Shown one piece after another: positions 44,451 through 54,028 of a stretch of DNA of 64,000 nt. How positions within the stretch are numbered: the stretch's first letter is position 1; each line of letters begins with the position of its first letter. This DNA comes from Flavobacteriales bacterium. GTDB taxonomy: Bacteria > Bacteroidota > Bacteroidia > Flavobacteriales_D > Crocinitomicaceae. The position numbers and the translations under genes were made by a program. Under the pieces are notes generated by a model. The model made no database searches and was not told the origin of the DNA. It was given only the letters and a program-made list of their open reading frames with translations. The stretch lies in contig CANHOA010000003.1 of the NCBI GenBank assembly GCA_947462255.1, positions 88,891-152,890 of the forward strand. Direction: 5' to 3'.

Positions 44451-45977
44451 ATGTTTAAAATGTCGAATTCCTGAAAAAACCATCGTCATGTTATGTTTAT
44501 CACAAAATTCTATTGATAAATTATCTTTTACAGATCCTCCAGGTTGGATAACGGCGGTAATCCCCTCTTTAAAAGCAATTTCAACGCAGTCAGGAAAGGG
44601 AAAAAAAGCATCGCTAGCCATTGCGCACCCCGTTAGATCAAAGCCAAAATGCTTTGCCTTTTGAATGGCCTGCGAAAGAGCGTCAACTCGTGATGTCTGT
44701 CCTGTACCACTTGCGATTAGCGTATTATTTTTTGCTAAAACAATGGTGTTAGATTTTGTATGTTTCACGATTTTATTTGCAAAAATCAGGTCTTTTATCT
44801 CTTGTGTTGTTGGTGAGATGATTGTTTTAACCTCAAGTTGAGCTTCAGCTGCAGAAAGTTCATCTCGATCTTGTTGCAAAACCCCATTCAAGGCCGTTCT
44901 AAATTGTACTTTGGGAAGCGCTTTCTGTTTTTGTACCAGTAACACACGATTTTTTTTCGATTTTAAAATAAGCAATGCCTCATCTTGAAATGCTGGGGCA
45001 ATTAATACTTCAAAAAACAGCTCGTTTATTTTTATTGCTGTCGGCGCATCAATTTCTTGGTTACAGATTAAAACGCCGCCAAAAGCACTTAGTGGATCGG
45101 TAGCTAGGGCTTTCGAAAAGGCAATTTCCGCTGTTTCCGCCGTTGCTAAGCCACAGGCATTGTTGTGTTTCAGTATCGCAAAGGTTGGTCCTTCATCAAG
45201 AAACTCTCCCATTAAATTAACAGCGGCATCAATGTCTAATATGTTGTTGAAAGAAAGCTCTTTGCCGTGTAACTTATCAAAAAACAGATCGAGATTTCCA
45301 AAAAACACGCCTTTTTGATGTGGGTTTTCGCCGTACCTCAGATTTGTTTTTTGTTGCACGCTTTGTTTGAAATAATCAAAGGGGCTTGGGGCAAAATAAC
45401 CATAAATCATGCTGTCGTAATGAGACGTTACATTAAACGCTTCAGCAGCAAATAACCTACGTTGCTCAAGACTTAATTGCCCATCTTGTTCTTGAAATAA
45501 TGCGGTGAAATGTTGATAAAGGCTTCTTGAGCAAACTACAGCCACGTCGTTAAAGTTTTTGGCCGCTGCACGAATTAAAGATACCCCACCAATATCAATT
45601 TTTTCAATAATATCTTCTTCGCTTGACTTAGATAAAACCGTTTCTTCGAAAGGATATAAATCCACAATGACTAAGTCAATTGCGTGAATATTGTGTTTTT
45701 TTATCGTGTCAACATCTTCCTTTAGATCTCTTCGGTGAAGGATTCCCCCAAAAATATTAGGGTGTAATGTTTTTACTCGCCCCCCTAATATTTCGGGGAA
45801 ACCTGTGGTTCCTTCAACAGAAACGACACGAACCCCTAAAGAAGAAATAAATTCCAAGGTGCCCCCAGTAGAATAAATACGAACCTTCTGCCGATCTAAT
45901 TCGAGCACTAAATCTGAGAGCCCATCTTTATTGTAGACCGAGATTAACGCACTTTTAATTTTTTTTAACCCACTCAT
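44448..45977 (-). CDS. purH: Bifunctional AICAR formyltransferase/IMP cyclohydrolase PurH
   Basis: 509 residues, the usual length. The N-terminal MGS-like cyclohydrolase domain (KKIKSALISVYNKDGL, YSTGGT, GGRVKTLHPNIFGGIL) is followed by the transformylase domain with LRYGENPHQ, LKHNNACG and the end segment ITAVIQPGGSVKD. It carries out the last two steps of IMP synthesis. A short palindrome (AGGCG-N8-CGCCT, 45993-46010) lies just upstream and could be a regulator site. The gene is divergent from the LtaS-like gene. Confidence 0.95.
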   Translation of the reverse strand: MSGLKKIKSALISVYNKDGLSDLVLELDRQKVRIYSTGGTLEFISSLGVRVVSVEGTTGFPEILGGRVKTLHPNIFGGILHRRDLKEDVDTIKKHNIHAIDLVIVDLYPFEETVLSKSSEEDIIEKIDIGGVSLIRAAAKNFNDVAVVCSRSLYQHFTALFQEQDGQLSLEQRRLFAAEAFNVTSHYDSMIYGYFAPSPFDYFKQSVQQKTNLRYGENPHQKGVFFGNLDLFFDKLHGKELSFNNILDIDAAVNLMGEFLDEGPTFAILKHNNACGLATAETAEIAFSKALATDPLSAFGGVLICNQEIDAPTAIKINELFFEVLIAPAFQDEALLILKSKKNRVLLVQKQKALPKVQFRTALNGVLQQDRDELSAAEAQLEVKTIISPTTQEIKDLIFANKIVKHTKSNTIVLAKNNTLIASGTGQTSRVDALSQAIQKAKHFGFDLTGCAMASDAFFPFPDCVEIAFKEGITAVIQPGGSVKDNLSIEFCDKHNMTMVFSGIRHFKH

Positions 45978-45992
45978 TTATGAACATTAATT

Positions 45993-46010
45993 AGGCGCGA
46001 ATTTACGCCT
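45993..46010. promoter_or_regulatory. Palindrome in the purH / LtaS-like divergent region
   Basis: AGGCG (45993-45997) and CGCCT (46006-46010) are separated by 8 bases, 16 bases from the purH start. It is the only GC-rich feature of this 115-base region. It might be an operator, but no regulator is known. Confidence 0.25.
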
Positions 46011-46092
46011 TATTTATGGTATGCGAAAGGAAATTAATAGAGGATAATAGCCGCTTATCAACGTTAACAAATTGTTTTCTTAATTTTAACAC

Positions 46093-47988
46093 ATGAATTC
46101 TATTATTACTTATACCAAGCCAATACTTTATTTTTTCATGTATTGGTTGTTGATTTTTAGTTTTCAGCGAATTCTTTTCTTCAGCTATCATTTTAATGAA
46201 ATCCCTAAAAACACAGGGTTATTGTCTTGTTTGATGGTGTTCTTATATTCAATTCGCCTTGACTTATCTACGATTGCATTTTTAGCACCATTATATATTA
46301 TCATCAAATCAATTCAAATATCATATTCAACTAGATGGTTGAATATACTGCTAAAATCACTCATTTACACCTATGTTTTTCTCGTTTCGTTTATTCATAG
46401 TGGTGAAGTAATTGCCTATTACGAGTGGGGCCATAAGTTGACATCTCGTGTTTTTATGCACCTCGCTATGCCCGATGAGGTAGTGAGAACAGCCGATGGG
46501 TCTTCCATATTCCACTTTACCCTGCTTCTTTTGATTGAGCTGAGCGTCGCTTTTCTTTTGTTAAGAAAAGTAAAGTCGATTATTGATTCACCCTCACATG
46601 AAAAACCTACCACACTTTTTCCGTATTTAAAATCTATAGCAACGATTTTTGTTGGCCTCCCAATTTGTTTAATCCTGGCAAGAGGAGGTGTTCAGCAAAT
46701 ACCGATTAACATTGATGCCGCGTATTTTTCTAAACATCAGATACTTAATGATGTATCCGTCAATTCCTGCTATTTTTTCGGCAACAGTTTTGTTTTGTAT
46801 AATAAAAGTGATGCTTCTGAGCATCTGCCGAAAATTACTCCCCAAGCAGCTCAGTTAGAAATAAACAGGCTGTTTGCTTTCGATCGCGAGCATGAAAATA
46901 ATTTTATTTCCGCTACGCGACCAAATATTGTTATTATTCTATTGGAAGGTTGGTCTGCCAATGCCATGGGGAGCATAAACCCATGTAAAACAGCCACGCC
47001 TAATTTCGATAATTTAGCAAAGGAGGGAGTTCTTTTTACAAAAATATATGCCACCAATACAACATCTGAAATCGGAAACACATCTATTTTTGCAGGTTAC
47101 CCAAGTGTTCCAGAAACAGCAATATCACTTTATCCTGAAAAGCACAGAAAACTCCCAACAATTAATGAGAAGCTTCAAAAGAAAGGCTATTCTACTCATT
47201 ACTTGTTTAGTGGAGATCTGAAATATGGTAACATAAAGGGATTCCTTATGGAACATCATTTTGATGAATTAGAAGATGAGTCGGACTTTCCTAAAGGATT
47301 AAAAAGAGGAAAACTTAACTATTTCGACCAGGATTTATACGCCCTTTTATTTAAAAAAATCAGCGTCACTAAATCTCCATTTCTACACTGCGCATTTACG
47401 GGCAGCACTCACTCTCCATACGACTATCCTTTGCTTAATAAGAAAACGTTTTCAGGTGAGGAAGATAATTACTTAAACTCTATGGTCTATGCAGACAAAT
47501 GCTTGGGGGATTTTATTTCCAAGAGCAAGAAAACATCGTGGTACAAAAACACAATCTTTGTAGTTGTTTCTGATCATGGTCATGCATCACCGGGGATTAA
47601 TTCCCCCTTTGAAACGGCATTTTTTAATATTCCTATGTTGATTTTTGGGGAGCCAATAATAAATGAGTATCGGGGTAAAAAAATCAATAAAATTGGATCT
47701 CAAGCTGATTTAGCGGCTACTTTACTACATCAATTGCATATGGATAGCGAAGAGTTTCTGTATAGCAAAGACTTAATGAGTCCTAATGCGCAGGAATTTG
47801 CTTTTTATTCTACTATACGTGGCTATGGATACATTAATCCTTTAGGCAACATTCGGTACAACTTTGATGCTAAAAAATTCATTTCGAGTGACGAATTGAC
47901 TAAACAAGGAAAATTTAGCACGCAAAAGGAAAGTGAGGCCTGCTTCTATGCCTTTTTTAAGCATTTTGAGCACTTAGATGCTAAATAG
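46093..47988 (+). CDS. LTA synthase-like membrane sulfatase-fold phosphoglycerol transferase
   Basis: 631 residues. Five or so N-terminal membrane segments (to about 200) precede a periplasmic alkaline-phosphatase/sulfatase-fold domain. Metal and active-site motifs are present: Glu285 in IILLEGWSA, the candidate Thr nucleophile in TNTTSEIGNTS (about 321-330), and VVSDHGHASPG. LtaS relatives transfer phosphoglycerol or phosphoethanolamine from phospholipids to glycans. Gram-negative Bacteroidetes lack lipoteichoic acid, so the acceptor is probably a periplasmic or outer-membrane glycan. It is convergent with nrdA, two bases apart. Confidence 0.82.
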   Translation: MNSIITYTKPILYFFMYWLLIFSFQRILFFSYHFNEIPKNTGLLSCLMVFLYSIRLDLSTIAFLAPLYIIIKSIQISYSTRWLNILLKSLIYTYVFLVSFIHSGEVIAYYEWGHKLTSRVFMHLAMPDEVVRTADGSSIFHFTLLLLIELSVAFLLLRKVKSIIDSPSHEKPTTLFPYLKSIATIFVGLPICLILARGGVQQIPINIDAAYFSKHQILNDVSVNSCYFFGNSFVLYNKSDASEHLPKITPQAAQLEINRLFAFDREHENNFISATRPNIVIILLEGWSANAMGSINPCKTATPNFDNLAKEGVLFTKIYATNTTSEIGNTSIFAGYPSVPETAISLYPEKHRKLPTINEKLQKKGYSTHYLFSGDLKYGNIKGFLMEHHFDELEDESDFPKGLKRGKLNYFDQDLYALLFKKISVTKSPFLHCAFTGSTHSPYDYPLLNKKTFSGEEDNYLNSMVYADKCLGDFISKSKKTSWYKNTIFVVVSDHGHASPGINSPFETAFFNIPMLIFGEPIINEYRGKKINKIGSQADLAATLLHQLHMDSEEFLYSKDLMSPNAQEFAFYSTIRGYGYINPLGNIRYNFDAKKFISSDELTKQGKFSTQKESEACFYAFFKHFEHLDAK

Positions 47989-47990
47989 GT

Positions 47991-50369
47991 CTATCCAGAG
48001 CACATTTCACAAGAGTCAGGATTTTCAAGTGAGCATGCAAGAGCAGCCTGTTCCTCCAGAGTCATATCGCCATCTTTCGAAACGAGAGCTTCTGGCTCTG
48101 AAGAGATGGCTTGATCCACTGTAAACTTAATAGCATCAGTTGCCGCCTTTGTCCTTAGATAGTACATACCCGTCTTCAATCCTTTTTCCCAGCCATAAAA
48201 ATGCATTGATGTTAACTTTGCAAAATTGGCATTTTCCATAAAAATATTTAAGGACTGACTTTGGCATATATACGCACCTCTATCGGCTGCCAGCTCTAAA
48301 ATAGATTTCTGCGAAATTTCCCAAGCCGTTTTGTATAAGTCTTTTATATCCTGAGGAATTTCACTTATATTTTGTATCGAGCCATTTGCTGACATGATTT
48401 TTAGCCGCATATCACGATTCCAAAGGCCAGCTTTAACTAAGTCTTTTAATAAATGACGATTGACGATAATAAATTCTCCAGACAAGACGCGTCTTGTGTA
48501 TAGATTCGATGTATACGGTTCAAAACACTCATTATTTCCAAGTATTTGCGCCGTTGATGCTGTAGGCATAGGCGCCAAAAGCAATGAGTTTCTTACGCCA
48601 TGTTTTTTAACTTCCGCTTTAAGCTGACTCCAGTCCCATCGATTAGATGGCACTACGCCCCACATATCGTATTGAAAAATAGAGTTTGAAACAGGAGAGC
48701 CTGCATAGGTTTCATATGTTCCAAATTCTATCGCTTGATCTTTCGATGCCGTCATAGCAGCAAAATAAAGAGTTTCGAAAATTTCTTTATTTAAAGCTTT
48801 TGCGCCAGGGGATTCAAAAGGCAAGCCCATAAGGATGAATGTGTCAGCCAAACCTTGAACTCCTAATCCAATTGGACGGTGTCTTAAATTCGATTTTTTA
48901 GCATCTTCGACAGGGTAAAAATTCTCATCGATGATTCTATTAAGATTAACAGTTGCTTGGTATGTTACTTCAAATAATTTATCATGATCAAATGATTTAT
49001 CCTCTTTCACATATTTTGGAAGCGCCAATGAAGCAAGATTACAAACAGCAATTTCATCAGGAGCTGTGTATTCAATAATTTCAGTGCACAGATTCGACGA
49101 CTTAATTGTTCCAAGGTTTTGTTGATTCGACTTGGAGTTTGCAGCATCTTTATATAGCATGTAAGGCGTTCCTGTTTCTACTTGAGACTCCAAAATTTTA
49201 AACCATAAATCCTGCGCTTTTATAGTTTTTCGGCCCTTTCCATCTTTTTCGTATTGTAAATACAATTTCTCAAAAGCTTCGCTATGTACATCAGAAAGCC
49301 CTGGGCATTCGTGTGGACACATGAGCGTCCACTCACCATTGTCTTTAACACGCTTCATAAATAAATCAGGAATCCAAAGCGCTAGAAATAAATCACGCGT
49401 TCTATTTTCTTCTTTACCGTGATTTTTCTTTAAATCAAGAAAGTCAAAAACATCGGCATGCCACGGCTCAATGTAGATAGCAAAAGACCCTTTTCTTTTT
49501 CCACCCCCTTGATCTACATAGCGTGCTGTATCATTAAAAACTCTCAACATTGGAACGATGCCATTTGATGTACCGTTGGTTCCTTTAATGTACGAACCAG
49601 TCGCTCTGATATCGTGAATAGCTAAACCAATACCTCCAGCGGATTGTGAAATTTGAGCACATGATTTAAGTGTATCATAAATACCGCCAATACTGTCTTC
49701 TTTCATCGTCAACAAAAAGCAAGAGGACATTTGAGGCTTTGGTGTTCCAGCATTAAATAATGTAGGTGTAGCGTGGGTAAACCAGCCTTCAGACATCAAG
49801 TGGTAAGTTGTTATTGCTGCCTTTACATCTCTTTTGTGAATACCTATCGCTACGCGCATTAGCATTTGTTGCGGGCGCTCAGCAATTTTACCATTCAACT
49901 TCATTAAATAGGATCGCGTTAACGTTTTAAAGCCAAAATATTCGTATCGGAAATCTCTATCGTAAATTATACTTGAATCCAGCAATTCTTTATTGTCCAT
50001 CACAATTTGGTATACATCATCCGCTAACAATGAGGCCGGCTGATTTGTTTTTGGGTCAATGTATGTGTAGAGATCATGCATTACATCAGAGAACGTTTTC
50101 TTCGTTTCTTTGTGTAGATTGGAAACAGCTATTCTTGAGGCGAGCAAAGCATAGTCTGGATGATCTATTGTTTTTGCCGCAGCAACTTCTGCCGCCAAAT
50201 TATCTAAATCGATAGTAGTAACACCATCATAAATACCTTCAATTACTTTCATTGCAACGGCTTCAGGCGAAACCAAAGAGTCAAGCCCATAACACATTTT
50301 AACTATGCGCGCGGTAATTTTATCAAATTTTACCGTCTCTTTTTTTGCGTCTCTTTTTACTACGTACAT
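47991..50369 (-). CDS. nrdA: Class Ia ribonucleoside-diphosphate reductase, large subunit
   Basis: 792 residues, close to the eukaryotic large subunit rather than the E. coli type. An ATP-cone ([18 protein letters not shown]) opens the protein. The catalytic Cys positions are in PQMSSCFLL and SSNLCTEI, with the family segments [16 protein letters not shown] and [17 protein letters not shown]. The C-terminal CEMCSG carries the redox Cys pair that re-reduces the active site. It reduces NDPs to dNDPs with NrdB, whose gene is 24 bases upstream on the same strand. Confidence 0.96.
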   Translation of the reverse strand: MYVVKRDAKKETVKFDKITARIVKMCYGLDSLVSPEAVAMKVIEGIYDGVTTIDLDNLAAEVAAAKTIDHPDYALLASRIAVSNLHKETKKTFSDVMHDLYTYIDPKTNQPASLLADDVYQIVMDNKELLDSSIIYDRDFRYEYFGFKTLTRSYLMKLNGKIAERPQQMLMRVAIGIHKRDVKAAITTYHLMSEGWFTHATPTLFNAGTPKPQMSSCFLLTMKEDSIGGIYDTLKSCAQISQSAGGIGLAIHDIRATGSYIKGTNGTSNGIVPMLRVFNDTARYVDQGGGKRKGSFAIYIEPWHADVFDFLDLKKNHGKEENRTRDLFLALWIPDLFMKRVKDNGEWTLMCPHECPGLSDVHSEAFEKLYLQYEKDGKGRKTIKAQDLWFKILESQVETGTPYMLYKDAANSKSNQQNLGTIKSSNLCTEIIEYTAPDEIAVCNLASLALPKYVKEDKSFDHDKLFEVTYQATVNLNRIIDENFYPVEDAKKSNLRHRPIGLGVQGLADTFILMGLPFESPGAKALNKEIFETLYFAAMTASKDQAIEFGTYETYAGSPVSNSIFQYDMWGVVPSNRWDWSQLKAEVKKHGVRNSLLLAPMPTASTAQILGNNECFEPYTSNLYTRRVLSGEFIIVNRHLLKDLVKAGLWNRDMRLKIMSANGSIQNISEIPQDIKDLYKTAWEISQKSILELAADRGAYICQSQSLNIFMENANFAKLTSMHFYGWEKGLKTGMYYLRTKAATDAIKFTVDQAISSEPEALVSKDGDMTLEEQAALACSLENPDSCEMCSG

Positions 50370-50393
50370 GCTTATTATATTATACTATTTTTA

Positions 50394-51368
50394 TTAAAAT
50401 TCTTCATCTAACACAAAGTTTTGCGCTCCACTATTATTCAACACTCCTGCCTTTTGATATTCCCCAACACGCTTCTCAAAGAAATTAGACTTGCCCTGAA
50501 GCGAAATCATCTCCATAAAATCGAACGGATTTGCGGTGTTATAAACGCGGTCATTTCCAAGCTCTACTAATAATCTATCGGCAACAAATTCTATGTATTG
50601 ACCCATCATATCACTGTTCATACCAATAAGTTTTACAGGTAAAGCATCAGTTACAAACTCTTTTTCGATATTAACCGCATCAATAATAATTTCCCTTACT
50701 TTTTCTTTTGGAAGTTTAGTGATTAGGTGCTTAGAATAAAGTAGACAGGCAAAATCACAATGTAAGCCCTCATCCCTTGAAATTAACTCATTAGAGAATG
50801 CTAACCCGGGCATTAATCCACGTTTTTTCAACCAAAAAATGGAGCAAAACGAACCTGAAAAGAAAATACCTTCTACCGCAGCAAATGCAACCAAGCGCTC
50901 GGCAAATGACCCCTTGTCTATCCATCTTAATGCCCAATCCGCTTTCTTCTTTACACAATCTAATGTTTCAATAGCATTGAACAGATGATTTTTCTCAGCT
51001 GTATTTTTAATATAGGTGTCAATTAGTAATGAGTAGGTTTCCGAATGAATGTTTTCTGCCGCCAACTGAAAGCCGTAGAAAAATTTAGCTTCAGTATATT
51101 GTACTTCAGATAAAAAGTTTTGAGCAAGATTTTCATTAACAATCCCATCTGATGCTGCAAAAAAGGCTAAAACATGCTTGACAAAATGACGCTCATCATC
51201 ATTTAACTTGTGCTCCCAATCAATTAGATCGGGCGACAAATCGATTTCTTCCGCTGTCCAAAAACTAGCCTCTGCTTTTTTATAAAATGCCCAAATATCA
51301 TCGTGCTGAATTGGAAATAACACAAATCTGTTCGTGTTTTCTTGTAAAATAGGTTCTTTTTTCTCCAT
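50394..51368 (-). CDS. nrdB: Class Ia ribonucleoside-diphosphate reductase, small subunit
   Basis: 324 residues. The di-iron/tyrosyl segment [18 protein letters not shown] (shown in part as [14 protein letters not shown]) matches eukaryotic R2, where the radical Tyr follows the HSE motif. Iron ligands continue in EGIFFSGSF and [10 protein letters not shown]. The C-terminus FVLDEEF is the peptide that docks into NrdA. It is first in the nrdB-nrdA operon, which is the reverse of the E. coli order. An inverted repeat (51397-51415) overlaps the presumed promoter region. Confidence 0.96.
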   Translation of the reverse strand: MEKKEPILQENTNRFVLFPIQHDDIWAFYKKAEASFWTAEEIDLSPDLIDWEHKLNDDERHFVKHVLAFFAASDGIVNENLAQNFLSEVQYTEAKFFYGFQLAAENIHSETYSLLIDTYIKNTAEKNHLFNAIETLDCVKKKADWALRWIDKGSFAERLVAFAAVEGIFFSGSFCSIFWLKKRGLMPGLAFSNELISRDEGLHCDFACLLYSKHLITKLPKEKVREIIIDAVNIEKEFVTDALPVKLIGMNSDMMGQYIEFVADRLLVELGNDRVYNTANPFDFMEMISLQGKSNFFEKRVGEYQKAGVLNNSGAQNFVLDEEF

Positions 51369-51396
51369 TATATATTAAACTAAACGTATTTAATGA

Positions 51397-51415
51397 TTGC
51401 GAAAAAAACTCGCAA
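51397..51415. promoter_or_regulatory. Perfect inverted repeat upstream of nrdBA, candidate operator
   Basis: TTGCGA (51397-51402) and TCGCAA (51410-51415) are separated by 7 bases, located 28-47 bases before the nrdB ATG and directly upstream of the -7-like TACGTTTA. The position fits a repressor or activator site. Confidence 0.4.
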
Positions 51416-51735
51416 AATTTCCAGTGTTTTTCTTTCTTAAAAGTTTATGTATCCTCATAATTTAGAATTTAGCTTAATGTATTCTAAGCGGAAATCAAAT
51501 TAATTTTGAGGCCTACAAATTTTGTTATAATTATTATTAAAACCAATTAAAGAAATGAACATTTTCAGTGCCTTATTAACAAACATATGGTACACCCCAA
51601 ACACTACCTATCTTTCCTAATTTTTCAACACTTAAATTAAAGATATACACACTTTTTATTTTCACTTTTTAATAACTTTTAGTGATTAGTCTTCAAATAA
51701 TTCTTATGAAAAAACATTATGGTATAAAGGTATCT

Positions 51736-51743
51736 TAAATTTG
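51736..51743 (+). promoter_or_regulatory. -7 box (TAAATTTG) for comF
   Basis: TAAATTTG is an exact TAnnTTTG. It overlaps the alternative TTG start at 51741, so translation should begin at ATG 51786, 42 bases downstream. Confidence 0.5.
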
Positions 51744-51785
51744 ATTTTTCTACCAGGCTTGTTTCTTTCTGTTTTTAACACCCAG

Positions 51786-52526
51786 ATGTTTGTAGCTCCT
51801 ATAAGCAAATACCACAAAGCATTCCAATCAATATTAATTTATTATAAGCCTATTTTTAATTTAGTTTTTCCGGCCACCTGTATTCATTGCAGGAGAGAAT
51901 TATTACCGGAGGAACCCTATGTTTGTTGGTGCTGCGAAGCGGGGTTCAAGCATACAGGTTTCGAGAATCAAAAAGTACCAACCCCATTAGATCAATTGTT
52001 TTGGGGGAGGGCGCTCGTGAATCAAACATTTGCCTTATTGTATTTTCAAAAAGGCAGCGCAACCCAGTCTATTTTACATGAATTAAAGTATGGTCATAAA
52101 CCACAATTAGGAATCATTATGGGAAGAAAAATTGCCGAGGCATTTTTTCTAAATTCCCGAGGGCAAACAATTGACGTATTAATTCCAGTGCCAACGCACC
52201 ACAAGAAAAAATTTGTTCGTGGATATAATCAAAGCGAAAAAATTGCTCAAGGTATTTCAAAGGTTACAAATATCCCAATAGATAATGGTTTTATCTTTAA
52301 AAGAAAGCAAACGGAAAGTCAAACTAAAAAAACGAAAGCGGAACGCTGGTCGAATGTTTCTGGTGGTTTCCGCCAAGGTGCACAAAATGAAAATAAGTAT
52401 AAACATATTGCTATCGTTGACGATGTTATTACAACAGGCGCTACCCTTGAGGCGTTGATAAAGGAAATAAAGCAAGTGTATCCCATGATTGAAATAAGTA
52501 TTTTTGCAGTTGCTATGGCAAAATAA
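51786..52526 (+). CDS. ComF family phosphoribosyltransferase-like protein
   Basis: 246 residues from ATG 51786. The TTG at 51741 would add 15 residues but lies inside the -7 box. An N-terminal zinc-ribbon-like Cys set (PATCIHC, YVCWCCEAG) precedes a phosphoribosyltransferase domain with the PRPP loop IVDDVITTGATL and the conserved RGYNQSEKIA and KRKQTESQ segments. ComF proteins help transport or process ssDNA during natural transformation, though many copies may have other roles. It is coupled to the following FAD oxidoreductase (one-base overlap). Confidence 0.87.
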   Translation: MFVAPISKYHKAFQSILIYYKPIFNLVFPATCIHCRRELLPEEPYVCWCCEAGFKHTGFENQKVPTPLDQLFWGRALVNQTFALLYFQKGSATQSILHELKYGHKPQLGIIMGRKIAEAFFLNSRGQTIDVLIPVPTHHKKKFVRGYNQSEKIAQGISKVTNIPIDNGFIFKRKQTESQTKKTKAERWSNVSGGFRQGAQNENKYKHIAIVDDVITTGATLEALIKEIKQVYPMIEISIFAVAMAK

Positions 52527-53551
52527 TGAAGGATAATCAGCAAAAAAGCATATTAATTATTGGGGGTGGCTTAGCCGGAATTACGCTTGCCCATCACTTG
52601 CTCAAGCGGAATCAACTTGTTACCTTAATCGATGATGGAAAAAATGTATCAACAAGAGTTGCAGCAGGCTTGGTGAATCCACTTGTGTTTCGCCGCACCA
52701 CGCTCTCTTGGAGAGCGACGGAATTTTTAATCGAAGGATGGGAATTTTACAAAGAATTGGAGAAGACGCTAAACACTCCTTTAGCTGAACCAATTAGGAT
52801 AAAACGTGTTTTCCCATCTTCTCAGGAGAGAGACGAGTGGAAAAAGAAAGAAGATCTGACGGAATTTAAATCCCACTTATTAAAAATATCATCCTCTTCT
52901 AACAGCCAGTCTTTTGGAATAGTAAAAAGTGGTTATGTTGTTCATTCCGAAAACTTTTACATTAAAAACCAGCAGTATTTTGATGATTTAGGCATATTAA
53001 AAAGAGAAGCATTTGATTATTCAAGTTATTCTCCCAGTGAATCGTGTTACCAAGGTAAAATTTATGATCACGTAGTTTTTTGCTGTGGGTATAGGGTTTT
53101 CGAAAACCCATTTTTTAAGGATTGTCAGGTAAAATCAACAAAGGGAGAGATGCTAATTATCCATCACGAAGAACTTCCAGAAACAGAATCATTACATTTA
53201 AAATGTTTTGTTTTTCCTATGGGGAATAAAATGTTTCGTGTTGGCGCAACCTATGAATGGGATAATGTTTCACTAAGCCCGACAAAAAAAGCCTTAGACA
53301 CCTTGCTATCTCATTTAACTCATTTAACGAAGGTGGCGCCAGTTGTTATTTCTCAACCCGTTGGAATTCGCCCAACAACGATGGATAGACGGCCAGTATT
53401 AGGCAGCCACCCGACGTTTAAAAACACACATGTGTTTAATGGTTTAGGTGCAAAAGGGTACTTAATAGCTCCAACAATGGCGAAAGAAATGGTGCAATAC
53501 CTGTTAGATAAGAGGATAATTCCAAAGGAGTATTCCATTACTAGGCATTAG
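52526..53551 (+). CDS. FAD-dependent oxidoreductase (DAO family, MnmC2-like)
   Basis: 341 residues. The N-terminal dinucleotide motif GGGLAGITLAHHL binds FAD, and the C-terminal GIRPTTMDRRPVLG and NGLGAKGYLIAPTMAKEM are typical of DAO-family amine oxidases such as the FAD domain of MnmC and glycine oxidase. The substrate cannot be told. The segment AAGLVNPLVFRR resembles the MnmC2 active-site region. Its ATG overlaps the comF stop by one base. Confidence 0.78.
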   Translation: MKDNQQKSILIIGGGLAGITLAHHLLKRNQLVTLIDDGKNVSTRVAAGLVNPLVFRRTTLSWRATEFLIEGWEFYKELEKTLNTPLAEPIRIKRVFPSSQERDEWKKKEDLTEFKSHLLKISSSSNSQSFGIVKSGYVVHSENFYIKNQQYFDDLGILKREAFDYSSYSPSESCYQGKIYDHVVFCCGYRVFENPFFKDCQVKSTKGEMLIIHHEELPETESLHLKCFVFPMGNKMFRVGATYEWDNVSLSPTKKALDTLLSHLTHLTKVAPVVISQPVGIRPTTMDRRPVLGSHPTFKNTHVFNGLGAKGYLIAPTMAKEMVQYLLDKRIIPKEYSITRH

Positions 53552-53575
53552 GCACTTAACAATAAGAAAATACAG

Positions 53576-53583
53576 TAACTTTG
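53576..53583 (+). promoter_or_regulatory. -7 box (TAACTTTG) for the dCMP deaminase-ctpA operon
   Basis: TAACTTTG is an exact TAnnTTTG, four bases before the ATG at 53588. The transcript should be leaderless or nearly so. No -33 TTG is evident. Confidence 0.55.
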
Positions 53584-53587
53584 CAAG

Positions 53588-54028
53588 ATGAATTCGGATA
53601 AGTCAAAGCAATTAAGATATGACAGGGCATATTTGCGTCTAGCAAAAAGTTGGGGGCAGTTATCCTATTGTACCAGGAAAAAAGTAGGCGCAATCATTGT
53701 TAAAGATGGCGTTATAATTTCTGACGGTTTTAATGGCACGCCAAAGGGATTTGATAATTATTGCGAGGACACAAATGGCGATACACATTGGTATGTATTG
53801 CACGCTGAGGCGAATGCGATATTGAAGGTGGCAAAATCAACTAATAATTGCCATCAATCAACATTATATTTAACACACTCACCTTGCAAAGAGTGCAGTA
53901 AGATAGTATTGCAAGCAGGAATAATTAGAGTTGTTTATATAGAAAAGTATAAAGACCCCTCGGGACTCAATTTTTTAGAAAGAGCAGGGTTAGAAATAGT
54001 ACAAATAGAAAATACAGATGAAATTTAG
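53588..54028 (+). CDS. Deoxycytidylate (dCMP) deaminase
   Basis: 146 residues. Zinc ligands and catalytic residue are present: His72 and Glu74 in LHAEANAI, Cys100 and Cys103 in SPCKEC. The N-terminal KKVGAIIVKDGVIISDGFNG and the insert with a further Cys (NYCED) match the ComEB/dCMP deaminase family. It converts dCMP to dUMP for thymidylate synthesis. Its end overlaps the CtpA gene by 11 bases, so the two are co-translated although functionally unrelated. Confidence 0.92.
   Translation: MNSDKSKQLRYDRAYLRLAKSWGQLSYCTRKKVGAIIVKDGVIISDGFNGTPKGFDNYCEDTNGDTHWYVLHAEANAILKVAKSTNNCHQSTLYLTHSPCKECSKIVLQAGIIRVVYIEKYKDPSGLNFLERAGLEIVQIENTDEI

Larger units (their letters stand above)
51369..51785. other. 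417-base intergenic region between nrdB and comF
   Basis: The longest gene-free stretch of the window, very AT-rich and with no open frame of note. It holds the nrdBA inverted repeat, a one-mismatch -7 box TACGTTTA for nrdB (minus, 51381-51388), and the comF -7 box (51736-51743). Around 51629-51685 are several short ACACTT/CACTTTTTA units and one weak DnaA-box-like ATATACACA (51643-51651). No NrdR box or RNA gene is recognised. Confidence 0.5.

Noticed and set aside
51629-51685. Iterons or a replication origin near nrdB (CACTTTTTA repeats, one ATATACACA)
   Set aside because: The units are irregular, AT-rich and few; only one weak DnaA-box-like match and no dnaA or other origin genes nearby.
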